The notes: a model not told the origin generated them from the letters alone. 64,000 nucleotides of DNA from Rhizobium leguminosarum bv. trifolii WSM2297 (GCF_000271845.1 NZ_JH719395.1:2766208-2830207), one strand, 5' to 3'. Positions 26,324 to 35,034 are shown, counted from the stretch's first letter. Made by a program: numbers and translations.

Positions 26324-28257
26324 TCCGCCGCCTCCGGCATCAGCCCTGCCGCCGATTGCAGCTCGATACGGAACATCGCACCGCCTTCCGGATGATTGGC
26401 CACGGAAAGGCTGCCGCCGAAATCCTTGATGATATTGTAGGAGATCGACAGCCCGAGACCGAGCCCCTTGCCGACCCCTTTCGTGGTGAAGAAGGGATCG
26501 AAGATACGCTCGGCGATTGCCGCCGGCACGCCGGGCCCGTGGTCCCGCACCGTCAGCACAACCTTGCCTGCCTCCTCGAAGGCCGAAACCTCGATGCGTC
26601 TGTCGTCCAGCCCTTCCACCGCATCGGCCGCATTGGAAATCACATTCACCAGCACCTGCTGCAGACGCACCGAACCGGCACGCACCACCGGCGCGCGGGT
26701 TCCCAGATCCAGCCGGAACTCGGCATCGGCCGCCTTCAGCCGCCAGGCGACGATTTCGAGCGTGTCATGCATCGCCTCGTCGAGAGAAACAGACCCGAGC
26801 TTCTCGTTCGGTTTGCGGGCGAAGTTGCGCAGGTGCCGGCTGATTGCGGCCATGCGATCGATCAGCCCGCCGATACGCCTGATATTGTCCCGCGCCTCCT
26901 CCGTTCGACCGCGATCGATGAGAACGGATGCGCTGTCCGTGTAGGTCTTGGCGGCGGCAAGCGGCTGATTGAACTCATGCGAAAGAGCAGCCGACATCTG
27001 CCCGAGGCCGGCAAGCTTGCCCGCCTGGATGAGATCGGCCTGCGTCTGGCGGAGCTGCTGCTCGGTCAGACGCCGTTCTGATATCTCCTCCTCGATCCGG
27101 CTGTTGACGCGGGCAAGATCGGCCGTGCGCTCTTCGACGCGCCGCTCCAGCTCGTTGCGAGCCTCGGTTTGCATCTGCATGCGCTCGGTGAGCCGCGCCC
27201 GCCGCTGGCGCAGAACCGCGACCGCCAACCCGGCAATGCAAAGGATGAGGAAAACCGCCGCAAGCGCCGTGCGCGCCTGGGCGCGGATGGAACTCGTTTC
27301 CATCAGCACGTTCACCGTCCAGTCCTCGGCCGGCATATAGTGCGAAAGCACCAGATACTCGCTCGATCCGCGCTCGCCCGCGAGTGTCATCAGCTCGTGC
27401 GGCTCAAAGCGCTGGCGGGTCACCGGCAGCGCCGTCAGCCTGGCATTGGCATAACGCCGCGATGCTTCCGTGCGCGCGATGCGGTCGGCCGTCAGCGGCA
27501 GGATTGCGCCGTAGAGCCATTCCGGACTGCCGGACATGAAAATGATGCCCTCCGGATCGGACACGAAAATCTTGTATTCACCGCCGCCCCAGGAGGATTC
27601 GATCATGTCGATATCGACCTTGAAGACGATGACGCCGCGAATATCCGCACCGGTTCGGATCGGCGCAGCGAAATAATAGCCGCGCTTCAGCGACGTCGTG
27701 CCGAGCGCGTAGAACCGCGCCTGTCGGCCTTCGATCGCGTCCTGGAAATAGGGCCGGTAGCTGAAATTCTGTCCGACGAAGCTTCCCGGTCCGTCGTAAT
27801 TGCTGGCCGCGATCGTCTCGCCGTCCGGCTTGACCACGTAGATATCGGAGGATTTCAGCAGCCCGTTGATCTCCTTGAGATAGAGATTGGCCGCATCGCG
27901 CAAGGCTGCATTGTCCGGCGCGCTGACCAGTTCCTTGATGTCGTCGTGATCGGCAATCAACGCCGGCAGCGCCTCGTAGCGGTTGAGGTGACCGCTGAGC
28001 GCCGAGACGGCAAGGCGCAGCGCCGTTCCCGCCTGCGCCGAGGCCTCCCCCATATAGGCGCGTGTCGCGATCGCGCTCCCAAAGGTGAAGAAGGCGAAGA
28101 TGATCAGCGGCACCACCAGCAACGCAGCTATCGCACGATATCGCAAAGACAGGTCCGGCTCCTCCCCTTTCCGCCTCCACTCCCCAGCGAGGCATACCCG
28201 ACGGTCCAAGTCTAATGACACCGACTGTGATTTCCAAGGGCCGTCGAAACTTGACAC
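26320..28257 (-). CDS. sensor histidine kinase, DctB-like
   Basis: The 645-residue membrane sensor has one helix at about 42-62, a large periplasmic Cache-like domain (about 63-325), a second helix at about 328-350, a coiled linker, then the phosphorylation motif ALSHEFNQPLAAAKTYTDS (His near residue 427) and an ATPase domain with NVISNAADAVEG, DHGPGVP and GLGLGLSIS. It would sense an extracellular carboxylate-like ligand and phosphorylate the regulator encoded next. The first 40 residues lack features and a later start is possible. It is divergent from the molybdopterin protein gene with 46 bases between. Confidence 0.9.
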   Translation of the reverse strand: MSSFDGPWKSQSVSLDLDRRVCLAGEWRRKGEEPDLSLRYRAIAALLVVPLIIFAFFTFGSAIATRAYMGEASAQAGTALRLAVSALSGHLNRYEALPALIADHDDIKELVSAPDNAALRDAANLYLKEINGLLKSSDIYVVKPDGETIAASNYDGPGSFVGQNFSYRPYFQDAIEGRQARFYALGTTSLKRGYYFAAPIRTGADIRGVIVFKVDIDMIESSWGGGEYKIFVSDPEGIIFMSGSPEWLYGAILPLTADRIARTEASRRYANARLTALPVTRQRFEPHELMTLAGERGSSEYLVLSHYMPAEDWTVNVLMETSSIRAQARTALAAVFLILCIAGLAVAVLRQRRARLTERMQMQTEARNELERRVEERTADLARVNSRIEEEISERRLTEQQLRQTQADLIQAGKLAGLGQMSAALSHEFNQPLAAAKTYTDSASVLIDRGRTEEARDNIRRIGGLIDRMAAISRHLRNFARKPNEKLGSVSLDEAMHDTLEIVAWRLKAADAEFRLDLGTRAPVVRAGSVRLQQVLVNVISNAADAVEGLDDRRIEVSAFEEAGKVVLTVRDHGPGVPAAIAERIFDPFFTTKGVGKGLGLGLSISYNIIKDFGGSLSVANHPEGGAMFRIELQSAAGLMPEAAE

Positions 28258-28303
28258 CCGTCAAGCGCCGATATCCTATTGCCGCATCGCAAGGGAACCC
28301 ATC

Positions 28304-28966
28304 ATGAGCGACGACAACACGCCCGCCGACAGCAAGCTCACCAGCTCCAAGCGTCGCTGGGCGGCGGAGGGCAAGTTCCTGACCGGCCGCATCAGCCGCC
28401 CTGAAGCCGAGCGCCTGCCGCCGGGCCAGCACCTCGTCAAGAACTGGCCGGTGCTCGACCTTGGCCAGCAGCCTGTTGTCTCGACCGATAGCTGGCGGCT
28501 CGAGGTGCGCGGCCTCGTCGAAACGACGCTTACCCTCAGCTGGGCCGATTTCCAGGCGATCGAGCAGAGCACCAGGGTCAGCGATATTCACTGCGTCACC
28601 ACCTGGTCGCGCTACGACAATAAATGGAACGGCGTTTCGACCCGCGATCTGCTTGATCTCGCCATGCCAAAGCCGCAAGCCGGTTACGTCATGCTGACGA
28701 GTTACGACGGCTATACCACGAACCTGCCGATTGGCGATTTCGCCGCCGAGGACGCGATTCTTGCGACCTCTTGGGAAGGCCTGCCGCTGACGCCGGACCA
28801 CGGCGGCCCGATGCGCCTGGTCGTGCCGCATCTTTATTTCTGGAAAAGCGCCAAATGGCTGCGCCGCATTGAACTGCTGCCCGCCGACGAAGCCGGCTTC
28901 TGGGAAAAGAACGGCTACCACATGCTTGGTGATCCGTGGCACGAGCAGCGCTATTCCGACGATTGA
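28304..28966 (+). CDS. sulfite-oxidase-like molybdopterin-binding protein
   Basis: The 220-residue protein has the oxidoreductase molybdopterin-binding domain. The conserved ligand Cys is in SDIHCVTTWSRYDNKWNG near residue 97, with GGPMRLVVPHLYFWKSAKW further on. It has no Tat signal peptide and no heme or dimerisation domain, so it is a short cytoplasmic-looking member, unlike the exported MsrP/YedY. The physiological substrate is unknown. Its 3' end overlaps the convergent exported-protein gene by 16 bases. Confidence 0.87.
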   Translation: MSDDNTPADSKLTSSKRRWAAEGKFLTGRISRPEAERLPPGQHLVKNWPVLDLGQQPVVSTDSWRLEVRGLVETTLTLSWADFQAIEQSTRVSDIHCVTTWSRYDNKWNGVSTRDLLDLAMPKPQAGYVMLTSYDGYTTNLPIGDFAAEDAILATSWEGLPLTPDHGGPMRLVVPHLYFWKSAKWLRRIELLPADEAGFWEKNGYHMLGDPWHEQRYSDD

Positions 28967-29583
28967 GCCTTCAACCGCAGGAAGCGGCAAAGCCCGAAGA
29001 CGGCAAATCCGAGCAAAAAGGCAAACCCCGTCAACGACGCCATGCTCGCGGCGTGAAACGGCACTTTACTCCAGTGTGGTTTGACGACATCGGCGGTGTT
29101 GAAGGCTTCGCCGCTGAACCGGCAGGTGATGAGCGCCAGGCTACGCCGCACCATATCGGCATCGACAGCGGAAATGATTTCACCCGCAGCAACGGCCTCC
29201 CGCGGCATCTCCCGCATCGAAAGCAATACTGCCTTGGCCGCCGCGAGATAGGCATGGGCGCATTCGTTGAACGGGCTTTCCTCGTCCGTCACGCTGCCCG
29301 GCATCCGTCCCCATAGACAATAGGAATACTGGATTTCGGCATAGTTCAGCACCCGTCTGAACGGCTCGTTTGTATCGACTGCACTGGATGCAAGGTCGAT
29401 GATACGACTGCGATAGTCGGATATGATAGCCATCTCGCCATGGGAAATTTCCGGGATATCCAGACCGGCATGGCTGCCGCCATCGCTGGGGCTGTGCGCA
29501 AAGGCGTTTCCAGCAACCATCCAAAAGAAAGCGGCGGTGGCAAATGCCGTCAACAGGCGTGATATGGTTCTGCTGCTATTCAT
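28951..29583 (-). CDS. exported protein of unknown function, third gene behind cbtB-cbtA
   Basis: The protein has 210 residues. A signal peptide (about residues 1-30, ending NAFA) is followed by a His-containing N-terminus (HSPSDGGSHAGLD). Three Cys lie in the body and a hydrophobic segment is near the C-terminus (about 180-200), followed by RLKAQSSE. That predicts a periplasmic domain anchored by a C-terminal helix. I do not recognise a family. It lies 50 bases after cbtA on the same strand, so it is probably in the cobalamin-riboswitch-controlled message; a role in cobalt uptake is only inferred. Confidence 0.65.
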   Translation of the reverse strand: MNSSRTISRLLTAFATAAFFWMVAGNAFAHSPSDGGSHAGLDIPEISHGEMAIISDYRSRIIDLASSAVDTNEPFRRVLNYAEIQYSYCLWGRMPGSVTDEESPFNECAHAYLAAAKAVLLSMREMPREAVAAGEIISAVDADMVRRSLALITCRFSGEAFNTADVVKPHWSKVPFHAASMASLTGFAFLLGFAVFGLCRFLRLKAQSSE

Positions 29584-29633
29584 AGCGCCCGAAAAGTTCA
29601 GGGCGCCGGCAAAAGGCGGCGCCCTCGATGCGT

Positions 29634-30380
29634 TCAATGATATGCCGCTGCCTTCCGGCCACGTTGCCCGCCTTTGACGGCGAGCCGCTTTTCCGCCAGT
29701 ACTCCGAAAACAAGACCGAGCGCTGCCCAAAGAACCGCGTGCATGCCGAGCGTGGTCGTGCGGAACCGCCAGAGCACCATCGCTGAGAAGTTCTCCGGCA
29801 CCTCGTTGATCGGCGGCAGCAGATAGAGAACCGCGCCGACGAAGATGAGATAGGCGGCGCCGGCAATGATCGCGCCGTTCCACAGGCCGAAGCGGTCGGC
29901 AAGGCGGCGAGAAAGCGCAACCGCCGCAACCAGCGAGGCAAGCGAAACGACGATCATCAGGAAGAACATTTCCGTCCTGACGCCGATCGTATCGGGATTG
30001 CCGACCGCCGGCGGGTTGGCCGGATATTTGATGCCGGGAACCAGAACGATCGCGACGAAGGCGACAATGGCGATGACGGCAGAGGTGCCGCGTGGCGAAA
30101 GGCTGCTGAGGCGGCCGTGCACGAAAGCGAAGGCGAGCGAAAAAAGCCCGCCGACGGCGATGCTGTAGGCCATGACGCCGATGAAAAGGCCGGGACCGGC
30201 CTGCGTGGCCCGGCTGACGATTTCAGGTTCGGCAACTTCGCCGGCAGCCTTTGCGCTCGCCTCCTCGAAGGCGATCGCCGCGTCGACCAGCGGCTCGCCG
30301 AAGGTATGGGCGAAGGCAAAAACCAGGATGCCAGCAATCAGGCCCGCGAGCATGCCGCGAAGCAGAAGATTTCCAACCAT
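29634..30380 (-). CDS. cbtA: cobalt transporter subunit CbtA
   Basis: The 248-residue protein has about five to six membrane helices. The start MVGNLLLRGMLAGLIAGILV and the internal pattern of small, hydrophobic helices match CbtA, the proposed membrane subunit of a B12-regulated cobalt uptake system found in alphaproteobacteria and pseudomonads. The gene lies 12 bases after cbtB. The presence of a cobalamin riboswitch upstream of the pair strongly supports the assignment. Confidence 0.87.
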   Translation of the reverse strand: MVGNLLLRGMLAGLIAGILVFAFAHTFGEPLVDAAIAFEEASAKAAGEVAEPEIVSRATQAGPGLFIGVMAYSIAVGGLFSLAFAFVHGRLSSLSPRGTSAVIAIVAFVAIVLVPGIKYPANPPAVGNPDTIGVRTEMFFLMIVVSLASLVAAVALSRRLADRFGLWNGAIIAGAAYLIFVGAVLYLLPPINEVPENFSAMVLWRFRTTTLGMHAVLWAALGLVFGVLAEKRLAVKGGQRGRKAAAYH

Positions 30381-30392
30381 GTGAGTATCCCT

Positions 30393-30602
30393 TTAGTGGC
30401 AGGGAAAGCCAAGGAGATGGCGGGCGTCATGCACGAATTCATGCACATACATGCCGTTGAACAGCGCCATCGCGCCCTCTTCGGTGCCGACGAAATAGAG
30501 GACGATGAGCATCAGCAGGCCGCCGAAGATCGCCCAGGGCAGGATTTCTCCTACGGGGATCGGGGCCGGTACTGCTACGGGCGCGAAAGTGGTGTCAGAC
30601 AT
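30393..30602 (-). CDS. cbtB: cobalt transporter subunit CbtB
   Basis: The 69-residue protein has a single membrane helix (about 21-40) and the family C-terminal histidine-rich motif HEFVHDARHLLGFPCH, which likely binds cobalt. It is the first gene after the cobalamin riboswitch and partners CbtA, encoded just downstream. GGAGGAAT precedes its ATG. Confidence 0.9.
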   Translation of the reverse strand: MSDTTFAPVAVPAPIPVGEILPWAIFGGLLMLIVLYFVGTEEGAMALFNGMYVHEFVHDARHLLGFPCH

Positions 30603-30639
30603 GTATTCCTCCGGAATGACGCGTTCAGTCGAAAGAGTG

Positions 30640-30760
30640 TTTGTGCGGTAAGGTCTGACTTCCAGCGCGAAGAGCCTTCGACACGCTGGTCACAGTGGCG
30701 CGACCGCGCCGGATTTCCACCGGCTTCCAAACCCGCAACAGCCCGGTTATATCTGCATGC
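30640..30760 (-). ncRNA. cobalamin riboswitch upstream of cbtB
   Basis: On the minus strand the B12-box pattern AAGCCGGTGGAAATCCGGC lies at about 30709-30727. It is followed by GCGGTCGCGCCACTGTGACC (30689-30708) and the conserved GGAAGTCAGACC (30652-30663). These three elements in this order and spacing are diagnostic of the cobalamin riboswitch. It sits 50-150 bases upstream of cbtB and should shut the cobalt transporter genes off when adenosylcobalamin is plentiful. The outer boundaries are approximate. Confidence 0.92.
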
Positions 30761-30834
30761 CGAAGAGACTGTCAACGAAACATCACGCGCCGGCAAAGGG
30801 CTGTCCAACTGTATTCCCGGGGGATCAGAAGACC

Positions 30835-31389
30835 GTGAACACGCGCCTTACCTGGATCTGCCATGGTGCAACGGCGGCGAGCCGCAAGGCCTTGTTTCCG
30901 GTCGACGAACCGCTGGAAGACAAGGCGACGGAGGAAGCCGGTAGGATGGCCGCCCTGCCCCGCGCCGATCGTATTGCCGCAAGCCCGGCTTTGCGCGCGC
31001 GCCAGACCGCCGACGCGCTTCGCCTTCAAGCCCGGATAGACCCAGTCCTTGGCGACTGCGATCATGGCCGCTGGGCCGGCAAGTCGATCGCGACGATAGA
31101 GGCCGAGGAGCCGGAAAACCTCATGGCCTGGATGACGAATCCGGAAGCGGCCCCTCACGGCGGCGAAAGCCTTGTTGATCTCGGAATGCGCGTCGCCGGC
31201 TGGATGGAGAGCCAATCCGCCCTCGGCGGCCATGTGATCGCCGTCAGCCACGCCGCTGTCATCCGGGCGGCGGTCACCCATGCGCTTCAGGCGCCGCCCT
31301 CCTCCTTCTGGCTCGTCGATGTCGAGCCGCTCGCTGTTATTCGCATGACCAGCAACGGCCGGCGCTGGTCCCTGCGTTTCCCGCATTAG
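30835..31389 (+). CDS. histidine phosphatase (phosphoglycerate-mutase-like) with CHG in place of RHG
   Basis: The 184-residue protein belongs to the histidine phosphatase superfamily. The usual RHGxT active-site motif reads CHGAT at residues 9-13; the phospho-accepting His10 is kept, but the adjacent Arg is Cys. The RARQTADALRL motif and the second catalytic His (VSHAAVIRA) are present. It is divergent from cbtB, which suggests a cobalt/B12-related role such as a CobC-like phosphatase, an inference from context. GTG at 30835 is chosen because homology begins there; an ATG at 30757 would run into the riboswitch region. Confidence 0.78.
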   Translation: MNTRLTWICHGATAASRKALFPVDEPLEDKATEEAGRMAALPRADRIAASPALRARQTADALRLQARIDPVLGDCDHGRWAGKSIATIEAEEPENLMAWMTNPEAAPHGGESLVDLGMRVAGWMESQSALGGHVIAVSHAAVIRAAVTHALQAPPSSFWLVDVEPLAVIRMTSNGRRWSLRFPH

Positions 31390-31489
31390 CGTTCCCTCAT
31401 CTTATCCAGCCTTACACAAGCAAATCGCGTCATCTCTATTGAACCCGGTTTCGCCGGGACTACTTCCTTATCCCAAGGAGATGGAAGAC

Positions 31490-31606
31490 ATGACATATGA
31501 TTGGAGTGGGGAGCGCACGCGTCGCCTGCGGTTGATGCGTTTCGCCACAATCACGGTTCTGGTCGGTCTCATCGTCAGCGTTCCGCTGCTGATCGTCACC
31601 GCCTGA
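31490..31606 (+). CDS. 38-residue single-pass membrane peptide
   Basis: ATG at 31490 lies nine bases after a strong CCCAAGGAG site. An in-frame ATG at 31481 is abutting the same site and is less likely. The product starts MTYDWSGERTRRLRLMRF and ends in a single hydrophobic helix (about 18-37). The basic patch before the helix predicts a cytoplasmic N-terminus. A hairpin follows 11 bases later. The function is unknown. Confidence 0.6.
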   Translation: MTYDWSGERTRRLRLMRFATITVLVGLIVSVPLLIVTA

Positions 31607-31616
31607 AACACGAGAA

Positions 31617-31647
31617 AAGGCGAGCGATGCACCAGCACGCTCGCCTT
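31617..31647 (+). terminator. hairpin after the small membrane peptide gene
   Basis: AAGGCGAGCG (31617-31626) pairs perfectly with CGCTCGCCTT (31638-31647). The downstream tail is only moderately T-rich (CGTTGTT). It is likely the terminator of the 38-residue peptide gene. Confidence 0.6.
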
Positions 31648-31832
31648 CGTTGTTCCCGGCCCCCGCTTCACGAGAAGCTGTCCGTCTCTCGACGATGCAG
31701 CAAAAGGCTGCCGTCTCCAATAATTCGCCTTCTGGTTTCAACGAACATTTCAGACTTTCATGATAGTTCGGCACAGGGTGGAGATGGAGAAGGCCATATG
31801 CCGGTGTTTTTCCAGAGCAGGGCCGGAAGGCA

Positions 31833-33368
31833 GTGCGTGTCGATCGTCGGGCTGGGTTAACTCTCTGGCTTCTCGGTGCGCTGTTGCAGGTCGACGACAG
31901 CCTTGTCTTCTTCATGACCGGTTTCGGCGAATACGGCGCCGACAAACTCGTTCTGGCGCTCGGCATTGCCGGCGCCATGAGCTTCATCTATTCGGTGCTG
32001 CGCATCGCCGACCTGCGCAAGGAAACGGAACTGCGCGCCGCCGCCCAGGCGAAGGCCGATTGGACCGCAACCCACGACCATCTGACCAAGCTGCCGAACC
32101 GCTACGCCTTCGAGCGCAAGATCCTCTCACGTCCGATCAAGGACGACGAGGACCAGATCGAGGAGTGGGACCACAACGTCACGCTCTTCTCCGTCGATCT
32201 CGACGGCTTCAAGAAAGTCAACGATCTCGTCGGCCACAAGGGCGGCGACATTCTGCTGATCGAGGTCGCCAGACGGATCTGCGCGCTCGGCAATGCCGAT
32301 TGCGTCTATCGCTTCGGCGGCGACGAATTCATCATTGTCGCCTTTGCCCTGACGGCGCAGCGCGAGGAGCGTTTTGCCAGGCTGCTGATCCAGGCCGTCA
32401 CCCGGCCTATCCATATCGATGGTTTTGCCGTCGAAGTCGGCGCCAGCGTCGGCTACGACCGCTGGGCCGAGGGAGCCGAACCGCTGGAGGATGCCGCTCA
32501 TCGGGCCGACCTCGCCATGTACGAAGCGAAATCACGCGGCCCCAACCACTATTTCGTTTTCGAACCGGCGATGCAGGACAAGGTAGCGGAACGCGCGGCG
32601 CTGGAAACCAGGCTGCGCGCCGCAATCGCCAACAAGGCGATCAAACCCTTCTATCAGCCGCTGATCGACCTGAAGACCGGTCAGCTCTGTGGCTTCGAGG
32701 CGCTGGCGCGCTGGATCGGCGAAGACGGCGTCAACATTCCGCCGCCTGTTTTCATCGATATCGCCGAGGAGAACGGGATGATCACCGCCTTGTTCGAGGA
32801 TCTTCTCGCCCAGGCCTGCAGCGACGCGCTCACTTGGCCGGACCATGTGATGTTGTCCTTCAACGTCTCGCCGGTACAGATGGAAGACAGGCTGCTGACG
32901 TCGCGCATTCTTAAGGTTCTCTCGGCAACCCGGCTGCCGCCGCAGCGCCTGGAAGTGGAGATCACCGAAAACGCGTTGATCCAGGATCCCGCCATCGCCG
33001 CCGTCATCCTTGATGAACTGCACGCGGCCGGCATCCAGATCGCGCTCGACGATTTCGGCACGGGTTATTCAAGTCTGGCCCAGCTCGCCCGCTATCGTTT
33101 CGACAAGATCAAGATCGACAAAAGTTTCATCGCCACCTATCGCGGCGACGAACGTCAGGAAAAGATCGTCCGCGCCATGCTTGGCCTCGGCCGGAGCCTC
33201 AACATCAAAACAACAGCTGAGGGCGTCGAGGAGCACGGCCAGCTCGCCTTCCTGCTGCAGCTCGGCTGTGACATCGGCCAGGGTTATCTTTTCGGCAAGG
33301 CGATGCCCGCCGCCGAGGCGGGCATCTTCATCAGCGATCGCAATGCCAGTCTGGCATCCACGGCCTAA
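31833..33368 (+). CDS. GGDEF-EAL cyclic-di-GMP signalling protein
   Basis: The 511-residue protein has one or two N-terminal membrane helices (about 8-50), a GGDEF domain with intact motif FGGDEF at about residues 161-166 and an EAL domain with intact FEALARW at about 288-294, plus DDFGTGYSS and QGYLFGKAM. Both diguanylate cyclase and phosphodiesterase activities are therefore possible. The start is uncertain: GTG at 31833 has a ribosome-like GGAAGG only two bases away. A much better site (GAGAAGG, ATG at 31798) lies upstream in another frame, so a frameshift near the N-terminus is possible. Confidence 0.88.
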   Translation: MRVDRRAGLTLWLLGALLQVDDSLVFFMTGFGEYGADKLVLALGIAGAMSFIYSVLRIADLRKETELRAAAQAKADWTATHDHLTKLPNRYAFERKILSRPIKDDEDQIEEWDHNVTLFSVDLDGFKKVNDLVGHKGGDILLIEVARRICALGNADCVYRFGGDEFIIVAFALTAQREERFARLLIQAVTRPIHIDGFAVEVGASVGYDRWAEGAEPLEDAAHRADLAMYEAKSRGPNHYFVFEPAMQDKVAERAALETRLRAAIANKAIKPFYQPLIDLKTGQLCGFEALARWIGEDGVNIPPPVFIDIAEENGMITALFEDLLAQACSDALTWPDHVMLSFNVSPVQMEDRLLTSRILKVLSATRLPPQRLEVEITENALIQDPAIAAVILDELHAAGIQIALDDFGTGYSSLAQLARYRFDKIKIDKSFIATYRGDERQEKIVRAMLGLGRSLNIKTTAEGVEEHGQLAFLLQLGCDIGQGYLFGKAMPAAEAGIFISDRNASLASTA

Positions 33369-33377
33369 CGGAGCCCG

Positions 33378-34979
33378 TTAAAAGACCTGGCGCAGGATCA
33401 CGAAGAGCACGAAGGCGATCGCGATCGAGGCCGGCAGCGTCAGCACCCAGGCCATCAGCATGTTGCGGACGGTCGACCATTGCAGGCCGGAACCGTTTGC
33501 CGCCATGGTACCGGCGACGCCTGACGACAACACATGCGTGGTCGAGACCGGCAGGCCGAGGTGATCGGCCGAGGCAATGGTGACCATCGCCACGACTTCG
33601 GCTGCCGCGCCCTGGCCGTAGGTCAAGTGCGTCTTGCCGATCTTTTCACCGACGGTGACGACGATGCGCTTCCAGCCCACCATCGTGCCGAGGCCAAGCG
33701 CGATTGCCACCGCCACCTTCACCCAGAGCGGGATGAACTTCGTCGCGTTGTCGACCGCCTTGTGGTAGTTCGTCACCGCCGAGAGATCGCCGGCGTCCAT
33801 CGGCAGCAGCTTCTGCTTGTCGATCAGTTTCAGCGCCTCGCCGATCAGGTAGATGTCGTTGCGGACGTTGCCGACGAGATTGGTCGGCACCGCTTCGAGC
33901 GTCGGGAAGGCGGCGACTTCAGCGCTTGTCTGATGGATATATTGCTGCAGGGCCGGTGTCGTCGCGTCCGTCCAGGTCTTGTTCTTGACGGCGTTGCTGA
34001 CCTCGGCCTTGTAGTCGGCGACGGTCACGCCGGGCTTTACATATTTGCCGAGCGCGGTTTCCACCTGGACCGACGCCGACTTGTAGGCTTCGAGATAGTT
34101 GACGTCGGGCGTGCGGTTCAGCGCGAAGGCCGTCGGCACCAGACCGATCAGGATCAGCATGATGAGACCCATGCCCTTCTGGCCGTCGTTGGAGCCGTGC
34201 GCAAAGCTGACGCCCGTGCAGGTGAAGATCAGGATCGTGCGGATCCAGAGCGGCGGCGGCTGGTTGCCCTTCGGTTCGTCATACAGCGCCTTGTTGCGGA
34301 TCAAAACCTTCATGACCAGCAGAAGAACGGCGGAAAGACCGAAGCCGATGAGCGGCGAGATCAGCAGCGACAGGCCGATATTGGTCGCCTGCGACCAGTC
34401 GACGCCGCTCGTCGCGGTGCCTGCCGGCGCCAAGAACTGGTTGGCGAGGCCGACGCCGATGATCGAACCGACCAGCGTGTGCGAACTCGACGACGGCAGG
34501 CCAAGATACCAGGTTCCGAGGTTCCAGACGATCGCGGCAATCAGCAGTGCGAAGACCATGGCAAGGCCTGAGCCGGAGCCGACCTGCAGGATCAGTTCCA
34601 CCGGCAGCAGCGCCAGAATGCCGAAGGCGACGGCGCCGCTCGAGGTCAACACCCCGAGGAAGTTGAAGAAGCCCGACCAGATGACGGCGAATTCCGCCGG
34701 CATGGAACGGGTGTAGATGACGGTGGCGACGGCATTGGCCGTATCGTGGAAACCGTTGACGAATTCGAAGCCGAGCGCAATCAGCAGCGCAAGGCCGAGC
34801 AGAATCCAGGGAACGGCAACTGCTGACGTCAGGTCGCGTCCGAGTGCATAGGCGACATATCCAAGGCCGCAAACCAGAACCAGCGCGAAGAGCGGCAAGA
34901 ACCACTTGCCGGTCGAATTCGAACTGTGGAGCGGGTGGGAAGTGTCGCTATGAACCTGGCTGGGGGCAATATCGGCCAT
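33378..34979 (-). CDS. pit: low-affinity inorganic phosphate transporter, Pit family
   Basis: The 533-residue protein has a soluble tail, then two PHO4 repeats: GFEFVNGFHDTANAVATVIYT near residue 70 and SFAHGSNDGQKGMGLI near residue 255, carrying the duplicated family signature. A hydrophilic insert of about 120 residues (about 290-415) separates later helices; this longer form is common in Pit proteins of alphaproteobacteria. It imports metal-phosphate. The start at 34979 (MADIAPSQ) is preferred over an ATG nine residues upstream. A Pho-box-like direct repeat array lies about 65 bases upstream. Confidence 0.9.
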   Translation of the reverse strand: MADIAPSQVHSDTSHPLHSSNSTGKWFLPLFALVLVCGLGYVAYALGRDLTSAVAVPWILLGLALLIALGFEFVNGFHDTANAVATVIYTRSMPAEFAVIWSGFFNFLGVLTSSGAVAFGILALLPVELILQVGSGSGLAMVFALLIAAIVWNLGTWYLGLPSSSSHTLVGSIIGVGLANQFLAPAGTATSGVDWSQATNIGLSLLISPLIGFGLSAVLLLVMKVLIRNKALYDEPKGNQPPPLWIRTILIFTCTGVSFAHGSNDGQKGMGLIMLILIGLVPTAFALNRTPDVNYLEAYKSASVQVETALGKYVKPGVTVADYKAEVSNAVKNKTWTDATTPALQQYIHQTSAEVAAFPTLEAVPTNLVGNVRNDIYLIGEALKLIDKQKLLPMDAGDLSAVTNYHKAVDNATKFIPLWVKVAVAIALGLGTMVGWKRIVVTVGEKIGKTHLTYGQGAAAEVVAMVTIASADHLGLPVSTTHVLSSGVAGTMAANGSGLQWSTVRNMLMAWVLTLPASIAIAFVLFVILRQVF

Positions 34980-35034
34980 GGCATAGTTCCTTATTCCGTT
35001 TTGCAAACTTGCTTTTTGTTAATAGTTCCGCAGC

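Noticed and set aside
24905..26395. Open frame of about 500 codons on the plus strand
   Set aside because: It is antisense to the response regulator, which has clear domains; the composition is shadow-like.
33366..33380. Small hairpin TAACGG/CCGTTA between the GGDEF-EAL and pit stop codons
   Set aside because: The stem is only six bases and overlaps both stop codons, with no T run on either side in the proper place, so a terminator is not supported.
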